Shown here: piece after piece, positions 56,821-64,000 of the stretch
Position numbering within the stretch: position 1 is the first letter of the stretch
Layout of the letters: each line of letters starts with the position of its first letter
Origin: Cristatella mucedo
Taxonomy: Eukaryota > Bryozoa > Phylactolaemata > Cristatellidae
NCBI GenBank assembly: GCA_009760855.2
Contig: WPIO01000058.1
Span: forward strand, 1,464,001 to 1,528,000
Direction: 5' to 3'
DNA length: 64,000 nucleotides
The notes under the pieces: model-generated
Told to the model about the DNA's origin: nothing
Seen by the model: the letters and a program-made list of their open reading frames with translations, nothing else
Database searches by the model: none
Made by a program: the position numbers and the translations under genes

Positions 56821-57059
56821 TTATAAAAGCCCTGATGTTATCCGAGCTTCCTGGATTACAATTATTAGGAGCCGGATGTGTCATAATCTATGTTTACACG
56901 TCCGCTTTTACTTTGGGTGGCTAAAGTGCAAATACAAAAAAATGCAGCGAAAGCATTTCGGTTGGTTAGGGATTATCTGCACAGCGGCAGCACTCATCAG
57001 CTACACAAAGCACACGTCACCTGGATGGAAAAATGCAGTGAAGAACATATTAGTGTTAA

Positions 57060-57345
57060 GCTACTTTTGTCTAGGAATGCGATATCATGATGTCAGTCGT
57101 GATTGAACTCTGGCTTTATATCCTAAGGACTTAAGGTATGTTCGAGACAAAGGTAAGCAATTTCAGTCAGAAGAGCAGGTGGTGCGGTTCTTAGCCAAAT
57201 TTGAAAGTAGTTCAGACAGCCGGTACGAGAGAGTGACTGCTCTAACAATACCATAAACTTGAGACACTGCTTAACGGGGAGCCAGCGAGAAAAGATGTCT
57301 TGTGACAATTGCGACATTCCCGACAAACAAGAATAGCTCCAGTGC
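57060..57345 (-). mobile_element. Diverged LINE fragment (RT C-terminal region)
   Basis: The minus strand has relics of SRWLPVKQCLKFMVL and the GAAGAGCAGGTGGTGCGGTT region, equivalent to LINE-A 52960-53230. Broken frames. Confidence 0.65.
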
Positions 57346-57349
57346 TCTC

Positions 57350-58580
57350 TTGACGGTTTTGATGCTTTGCTATCATCTTCACGATGTTATCGAGGCAGCT
57401 AGGACTCGTTCGCCTTGCTTAGAAGCGCCAGCTCTACCACTATTTGTCACTCGAATGCAAGTACCGGGAGCCGTTTATTTTCATTCTCTTGTGGTAAAGC
57501 ACTTAAGTTCAGCGATCCACTACAGTGCACCCGCGATTGGGCACTCCTTTCCCCAGGGACCGCTGGGAGATTGTCTACTTAATAAGTCATTTGTACGGAC
57601 TCTCAGACAGGAAGGAAACTCAGACCTACGATGACCGGTTTGATGGTGGTAGCATTCTGGTCTCGGCTAAAGTGTCACATAGGCGCTATGGCGCCTTGCT
57701 GTTTACAGTTTATCTATTGGCAAGCGAAGTCCTATAGCCAGCAGAACTTGAAGGTTCGATATTTCAGGAACTGGAATAAGTGACAGTAGTCGCTTAGCGC
57801 TCGGTATGGCATGGCGTACAGGTGCTAGGATTAAGCCAATTTGAGGTTCTCGCTTCCTCTGCCGAATTCGAGGCTGACCGTTCAAGGCCCCGACCTCGGG
57901 CTACTTGCTCTAAACCTCGTCGAAGAACTGTCTGCCTCTTTATCTCGTAACATTTTTTATCGACGGGCCATGAGCTTATGTTTGGTGTGTTGTTTCAGCC
58001 TATACTTTTCCAGGTTATTGGGGCTTGACCAATATTGTGGACTCGCGGGAAATTCGGATGTCAATGCTGCTCCAGCCAGCCACCAACAGCTAGGCATTGC
58101 TAGGTCATTTCATCTTTCGGTCGATGTTTCCCCACGGTTGATCATTTCGGCCCATATTTAGAATTAGGAGCCACCATCGTAATCAAATCAGAAGCTTTTG
58201 TGGTCGTACTCTTGAGCGTGTAGCCAATCTAGTTTTAGAACGTAATCTGCCGGCCGCCCATGCTAGATCGATCTGCAGCGAGCATTTTCAGCTGCTTTCA
58301 GGTGCTTCGTTTGAACGGCCGCAGCGTAATAGGATTCGTTAGTAGATTGCAACCTTCTCTTGAATAGGATACCGTTCAGCACCTCTGTATTTGCGCACTC
58401 ATTTGGACAGTTGATTACTGCTTCGGCTAGCGAGGCCGTCGTGCGGCTTCGAGCCATCGGACTTCGCTTTTCAGTTCAAGTTTTCACACACGGATGACCA
58501 GTTGCTCGTGGCTCACACTCCGGAAGATTTACTTATAAGTTCGAATATGCAATGAGCATCGCCTATCCATACTTGCGCGC
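57350..58580. other. Upstream region of carbonic anhydrase gene 2, nothing certain
   Basis: No intact gene. The plus-strand frame at 57841-58161 has a hydrophobic stretch followed by GLAGNSDVNAAPAS, which may be a relic of a LINE ORF2 N terminus. Weak. Confidence 0.35.
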
Positions 58581-59174
58581 CATGTTGTTGATGCTACTTT
58601 AGCCCTGATGAACAACCAACGGAGTATCTTGCTAAATCTCTGGGTCACTTCGTTTAGCCAGGGTCTGCTCTGCCTGTTTGATGCTTTGATAGCGCTCCGC
58701 ATGATCGACGAGGCAGCAGCTGCAGCAGCAACGCTGGCGACAGAGGCAGCGCTCCTATGCAGCTCATGGTTAGTCCGTTCGGCGCCACCCGGTCGGAGCG
58801 GGTCGCATCCATAATGCTCTGCCCTCGAGCCGCCGTGGTGCCAGACGGAGCCATCGACGAGCCCCGTCCCTTGGGTTGGTCAATTGTGGGCCTGTCTTTG
58901 TTCGCATTATCGTCGACGAGATTGTTAATGCGCCTGCGCGCCGCCGCCATCTGTGGCCGCGCCGCCCACTAGGGCCACGCCTGAGCAGTTGGCCCCACGC
59001 TGTACCAGCCGCCGCTCGTACCCGCTTCCGGGATCCAGCTTCGAGCGGCTCGATTGCATTTAGGGAAGGTTTGCTACACAGAGCTTTTGAACGAGCGGCG
59101 GACGCATTGTCGTTGACCCGTCGATGTGTGAGCAAGTGCGGACCAACAACAAGAACACGCGCCACTGCACTTCG

Positions 59175-59334
59175 ATGGCCTCGCCTTCTGAACTCACCGA
59201 CGCCGCCGCCAGCCAGGTCCTGCTGCCGATGCTAGTCTGGCTGCTGGCGGGGCAAACTTCGGGCGTCCGCTCGGTCCTCGGCTCGGCTGCGGCGACTGCG
59301 GTAGCAGCCTCGCCGCCATTGCAAAACTCCACAG
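59175..59334 (+). CDS. Carbonic anhydrase gene 2, exon 1 (signal peptide)
   Basis: 53 codons plus one base. The hydrophobic core VLLPMLVWLLAG (residues 15-26) is followed by a small-residue region and PPLQNST. The donor is ACAG, then GTGAGA, in phase 1. An in-frame ATG at 59124 would add 17 residues; the start at 59175 puts the hydrophobic core closer to the N terminus. One NST sequon. Confidence 0.72.
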
Positions 59335-59629
59335 GTGAGACGCCGAGCGAGGCGCCTGGTGCTCGCCAGTGGCCACGGCTTCACCGGCAGCTCGAAGAGC
59401 CTGCAAGCATCAGCCAGCAGCAGAGGAGCACTAAGCTTGCCCCGTGCCCCGGCTGTCGTTGCGGCCGCTGTGGGACCAGCTGCCCCCCTAGAGCGAGCGA
59501 GCGAGCGAGCGAGCGCGGTCCTGAAGCCTCCCGTGTCTTGCTGGCTGGCACAATGCAGCTGGCGATGTAGGACCTGAGGCGAAGCGCTTGGTTTGATTGC
59601 AGCTTGGGAGTACGGAAGCGGCGACCACG
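59175..59629 (+). CDS. Second alpha-carbonic anhydrase gene, 5' part (exons 1-2 only)
   Basis: Two exons, 59175-59334 and 59603-59629, encode a secretory N terminus followed by the W-x-Y-x-G start of an alpha-CA. Exon phases (1 then 1) and the 27-bp microexon equal those of gene 1. No catalytic exon lies before base 64000. Gene 1 has a 17-kb intron at this point, so absence of exon 3 is expected. Whether the rest is intact cannot be seen. Same strand as gene 1 and about 22 kb downstream, so likely a tandem duplicate. N-terminal leader is longer (53 codons versus 26). Confidence 0.75.
59603..59629 (+). CDS. Carbonic anhydrase gene 2, exon 2 (27-bp microexon)
   Basis: Acceptor GATTGCAG, donor GTGAGTA. 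It encodes WEYGSGDH, equivalent to WDYGHGGS of gene 1, with 18 of 27 bases identical and the same length and phases. Confidence 0.82.
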
Positions 59630-59889
59630 GTGAGTACCTGGCGGTGGCGGAGCAGCGTTGCGGTGGCTGCGGTGGCTACGGCGGCCGGGGAGAGAGGAGC
59701 TCGTCGAGGGCGGCGAGCGAGCGAAGGCGGCGAGACCTCGGTGGCCTCGACTGCAATTCAAACGCGTGCCCGGAGCTCGGAGCCTAGGCTTGTCTGGGCC
59801 GGGTGGGGTTGTGGCGGTGGTGAGGGGGGGGGGGGCTTCGATTGCGACCTCGAGGATTACATTGTCTTGACCTTGTCTTGATAAGCGCG

Positions 59890-60430
59890 TTGAATGCGCC
59901 TTGAAGTGCGTTTGAGTCGCACAGGGTGACTATCGCAGTTCGCTTCGTCTGCTGGAGGGAGCTGACGAGCCTCGAACCGCAAAGTTCGAGCCAAAAGCGG
60001 CCAGATCTGAAATAGTGGTGTGTGTGTGAGGGGGCGTGGGCAGCATGGGTCGGCTGCTGCGACTTGAGAAGACTTGGCTAATTTAATATGCGCCTCGAGG
60101 CACAGTCCAGCAAGCCGATGGGTAAACAAAAGGAGTGGTTAGCCCCCTCGAGTGTTCGAGTTTACGTCGTGGTTCTTCCAGGAAGAACGCCTACTGATTA
60201 CTGATTTATTCGAAGCACTTTCTGCGACTAGATGCTGGTGGTTTGCTTGACACGAAGAGCTTACATTGCGGTGCCGTACTCTGTCGTGCATCAGAGAATC
60301 GGATTACTTAACTCGAAGCCTCGTCTGATATACTACTAAAAACTGATCTTCTACAATCTGAGGAGCCGCCTCTGATGCCTTTCGTCACGAATTTTATTTA
60401 TGTACAACAGCCCCTCGGTTCTATCCAGAA
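59890..60430. other. Intron 2 of gene 2, start; nothing recognised
   Basis: Only a GTGTGTGTGAG run near 60017. No exon candidate with CA motifs seen from here to the end of the window. Confidence 0.5.
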
Positions 60431-60439
60431 GACTCAGTC

Positions 60440-61600
60440 ACACGAAAAGAAGGGGCATTGAGAAGCAGAGGTGAGTCAGGAGGGCAGTCGAGGCTGGGTT
60501 ACATGGAAGTAGCATCTCATGATGGCTGGAAAGAATATGCCGCGATGGCACACTAGGTAAGGCGGTTGCTTTTCACGGTTCGATTCCTGCGGTGGGTGAT
60601 TCTGTATCGCCACTGCAAGCTGTGGTGATAGCCGTAAAGGCTCTTCTGTCTCTATACAAAAAGAGGCTGCTTAGTCAGCTAGGATTTTTTTTTATATGCC
60701 AGAGTTTGCTGGACGAGACAAGAATTAGCGTTAACGTATCGTGGAAATGAGGTCCACCCGCAGAGCAAGCACGTGTCGTCACCGTCTTATAGTGAAAGAA
60801 AGGAACAGCTATTATAGTGTCTCTAGAGCAGTCGAGGCTAGGATGAGGCTGAAACTAGTGCAGTAGTATAGCTAGGTTTTACCCAGCCAAGCCACAGTTG
60901 GCCTTGCGATTCAGAGTCGGAATTGTACTCTGTATCGATTCACCAATCGGGCGCTATCTTGACTCACATAGTAAAGAAGACAAGTGGCTGACTTTCATCT
61001 AGCCGCGTTCATAACTAACTGCAGAGGCTTTATAGTTTTGGTAGCCCTGCTAGTGATAGACAACGTTAGTCCAATCTAGCTAGCACCTGGAGCTGCTAAG
61101 ATCTTTGGCCATCCATTGATATAAGCTGTCTGTAATCCTAGATAATGATCGAGCTCCATTACTATGATGTCGTGTGCCTGTGGGACACCGATTTCACGGT
61201 GAGCTTGCAGGACTCTTACTCGGCTCGTGACTGTCATTAAAGATCAACGAGTCTCGTTAAGTCCTGCCAAGTGTGGACATGCAACCTTAAGCCAGCATGC
61301 GAAGACTGGACTCTTCTGTTGACTGCCAAGGGTAGGACCCAAGCGGACGGCTACTGCTTCGCCCAAAATTTCGATGACACTCTGTCTCCCATCTCTAGCA
61401 GAATGTAGACGCGGCGCTGACACTCTGGTTGGTGAGCTGTTGCATTTGAATGCTGATTGGCAGGACAAAAAGGGCTTGACCGTCGTTAGGGGCCCAGGCC
61501 TTGGGTTTGTTTCTTTGTCGTCACTTATTGCTCTACTATCAATGCAGCATAGTAAGTTCGAACGAACAACCATATCAGGGCAGGCCTTTAGCAAGTGGGC
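60440..61600 (-). mobile_element. LINE-B with internal deletion, interrupted by SINE-2
   Basis: The minus strand shows the 3' UTR (GGAAGTAGCATCTCATGATG), relics of the RT C-terminal region (61000-61140, aligning with 27880-28060), then a jump to the start of ORF2 (61594-61244). There, SDDKETNPRPGP resembles the DIETNPGP motif that precedes LINE endonucleases, followed by a GLNETR relic. Most of the RT is deleted. Confidence 0.65.
60542..60693 (+). mobile_element. SINE-2 inserted in LINE-B
   Basis: GCGATGGCACACTAGGTAAG (A box), CACGGTTCGATTCCTGCGG (B box), GATAGCCGTAAAGGCTCTTC, TTAGTCAGCTAGGA and an oligo-T tail. ATATGCC occurs at 60535-60541 and 60694-60700 as a 7-bp target duplication. Confidence 0.92.
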
Positions 61601-61609
61601 AGCATTTAA

Positions 61610-63520
61610 TGAGCTTATTCATTTATGCACAGCAGTGGGTGCACTGGGGTTAATGATCGGGTCAGTAAAGCTTGACCACTAGAAACCACGATAAATCACT
61701 AACACGAGCTCACTTAGTCGATGCAGTTAAATGATTATTTTACTGCATACGGCTAAGGCAGTGTTTCACAATATGTTGAGCTGTAACCCTAACGACTTTA
61801 ACGCAACATTTAGTATGCACTCGTGCCCATATACTCATTTTGTGGCTCCACAAAGCCACGAGCTCGTTGTGCAGGATTATATTATATCTCACCCCACCCG
61901 AATCCTAAGCTTTTGATGCGCGAGTGGTGGTCAGTGCCAGAATAAATGGCATCGGTGTGAAATAACTGTGGAATTAACGTTTGCTAGTCAGGAATGTGTA
62001 GAGCGAGAGTCTGTTGACAATTGATTTCAATAAAAAAAAGTAGGCAATCAATATATTATTCTGAAAGGATCCGAGGGCAATGACGCAGCTGATACTGCTT
62101 TAGCAGTTGAGATACTCCTCAAGTGGGCGCTAAAAGCGAACGAATGTGAGCGTGTTTACAACTTCCACAGCAAGCCACTGCAGCTCCTATAACTATGCCG
62201 GAAATGCGACTGAATTACGGCTCCAGTGCATTTCACGTTGCACTTTTTGGAAGGATGCTGCTGCATTAATATTTAATTAAACTTGAAGAGTTTGACCACC
62301 GCATGCAATATTCACAAAACTATAAACTAGATCAAATTTTTCGTAACTGCATTTTAATATTTTAATTTAGCACAATTACCGAGCGATAGCTAAGGTATTG
62401 AATGCCTTTTCTAACAGGAAAATTGCAGTCAAGGCATTTAAAGGTCCACTTTTTACATATCAATGCAGCTGGTGTCAAATTTAGACGTTCATAATGTAAC
62501 TAACTATACTTTCCGCTTTTTTCATATTAATTGTACATTTTATGAGGGGAATTAATAGGTATACAGCTTTGAGAAAATCAGACCGATATGCTTTTCGGGA
62601 CAGTTTCAGATACTAGAATACATTATTCTTCAGAAACCCATCTATTTCCATATGAATTAAATTAAGCCTTATCGTGTTGACGAATATGTTACTACGTTGG
62701 TTAGTCACAATTTTCAAAACTTCCATGACTGTCAGAAAAACTTCTCAGCAAGATTCTGAGTGATTTGACGCTCCACTTTTTGGACCATTCATAGCAGCAT
62801 TTTAAATTGTCAGATGCCCAACACCATAATGATTTCAAATAGAAATATGTTTCGGGTCATCTGTTTTTCTCCAATAATTTTTCGCATTATGAAAGGAAAT
62901 CATTGGTGGCATCTGATTCCTTTATAGGCCATTGGAGTGCTTACTTTTTGTTCAGGTTGATTCCTTGTATGCTGCGGTATTCTGACAGAGGCAGTTTCTA
63001 AGCAGATTAAAGGTGTTCGAACATGCTTTCAGAGCCATTTTCCAACATTTTCCAATCCTTTTACGTGCTTTTAGTAAATTTATTCACCATAATTTGTCAA
63101 TGCTAGGTCATAGCATAGGCAACAAACAAGTGTCTGCATTAATTGCATTTAAAAATTATTATCTTCATAGATCATCATTCGGTTTGGACAAGCTCAATCA
63201 TTTGCAGTGTCCAATCAGTTTCCCACTTCCAATTGGGTTGAACTATTGTAATTGTGTCATGGAAAGTCTTCCAAAGGACCAGGTTTAGTTTCTGCCGTTA
63301 CCACAGAGATTTTCTTTTCAAGTTTAGTAGTCTAAGAATGTGTCTCGAACTCATGGAAATTTTGTGGTTCCGAGACCAAATTCAAATACAATATAGGATT
63401 CTCGCTGGGACCCTCACAGCTTACGACTGCAGGCGCAAGGATTCTCACCTGCATAGGTGAAATGTTTCATAATCTTAGCTCCTTGTACTCATAGGAGAAT
63501 ACATAAGCTGTCTTCTTTCT
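61610..63520. other. AT-rich DNA with faint internal repeats
   Basis: No gene. A CCACTTTTT-type block followed by a GCAGC or GCTGC motif recurs near 62240, 62447, 62773 and 62943, suggesting a very diverged repeat. Confidence 0.3.
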
Positions 63521-63524
63521 TTAG

Positions 63525-63665
63525 CATGTAGACGAACGAGTCGTAGGTTCAAGCCCTGCAATCTGTAATCCTATATAGCATAAAAAAGGCAGAAACTCTG
63601 GCCGCCACGGCTCTTTCGCTGCTGTATAAATGAGGCCGCCGAGTCAGCTAGCTATTATTGTTTAC
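63525..63665 (+). mobile_element. SINE-2-like, diverged
   Basis: CGAGTCGTAGGTTCAAGCCC (B box), GGCTCTTTCGCTGCTGTATA, GAGGCCGCCGAGTCAGCTAG and an AT-rich tail follow the SINE-2 3' half order. Confidence 0.75.
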
Positions 63666-64000
63666 TACTTTTATTACTACTGGCCTCATATGCGCTTGCT
63701 TTTTATACTCGTGCTATTATATTTTTATACGGAGCTGAGTTGGATTCGACTCTAGGATACTATACCTCATCACATTTTCTGTGACGCGAAATTTTATTTT
63801 TGGTCACTTAACATATGGGTTGAAAGCAGCTCGGACAGCGAGAAAAAGGAAGTCCTAGAGAGAATGTTCTCACTTAGTCTCCGCAGCTGCTGTATCTTTA
63901 ACAAGATGGCAACAAGAACGATAAGAACTTCAACGAGAACAAAGCAGAAAGTCGTCACATCAATCTGGCACTCTTGATGGAGTTCTAGGCGCCCTTTATC

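Larger units (their letters stand above)
58580..59870 (+). promoter_or_regulatory. GC- and CpG-rich promoter-like island of carbonic anhydrase gene 2
   Basis: A second abrupt GC/CpG-rich block, like that at 3200-5600. It holds the signal-peptide exon and microexon of the second gene. Long frames on both strands here are composition artefacts. Start site not fixed. Confidence 0.55.

Noticed and set aside
58654-59761. Several 90-148 codon frames on both strands
   Set aside because: Composition artefacts of the second GC island; only exons 59175-59334 and 59603-59629 have splice and protein support.

Overview
The window is animal (metazoan) nuclear DNA, not prokaryotic. It has spliced genes with GT-AG introns, signal-peptide exons in GC-rich promoter-like islands, long repeat-filled introns, long AT/CT/GT microsatellites, tRNA-derived SINEs and many decayed CR1/L2-type LINE copies. 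The repeat types suggest an invertebrate, but nothing in the sequence fixes the phylum or species.

The main gene is a complete secreted, membrane-anchored alpha-carbonic anhydrase on the + strand, built here from eight exons between 3910 and 36852. The exons are 3910-3988, 4950-4976, 22127-22291, 22450-22595, 29641-29739, 30074-30140, 36301-36458 and 36634-36852. Their lengths sum to 960 bp in one open frame (319 residues plus stop). The product has a signal peptide, three zinc-ligand histidines, a proton-shuttle histidine, the Glu/Thr gate, a disulfide pair and a hydrophobic C-terminal tail. It resembles the vertebrate CA IV / CA XV group in layout. A second carbonic anhydrase gene starts in the same orientation near 59175. 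Its signal-peptide exon (59175-59334) and a 27-bp microexon (59603-59629) match the first gene in phase and microexon length; the rest lies beyond the window. The locus is therefore a head-to-tail pair of carbonic anhydrase genes about 22 kb apart.

Everything else is repeats. LINE-A (CR1/L2 group, apurinic-type endonuclease plus YADD reverse transcriptase) has about a dozen copies, mostly 5'-truncated; the longest are 1-2600, 11225-13850, 44080-46115 and 52540-55390. LINE-B, a related lineage, has fragments at 6620-7110, 18190-19130, 27355-28260, 35380-35865, 41915-42365, 51361-51515 and 60440-61600. SINE-1 (tRNA-like head) ends in the same stem-loop as LINE-A, which points to LINE-A as its mobilising partner. 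SINE-2 has a near-perfect Pol III B box, and several copies sit inside LINEs. Intron 6 holds a decayed hAT transposon with a BED zinc finger. At 49817-50003 there is a 187-bp non-autonomous hAT element that closely resembles the SPIN family, known for horizontal transfer between animal phyla. Two diverged satellite-like arrays (about 43.6-46.8 kb and 47.85-50.45 kb) and an LTR-like duplication (48008-48935) fill the space between the two genes.

The only supportable host genes are the two carbonic anhydrases. No rRNA, functional tRNA or CRISPR is visible.
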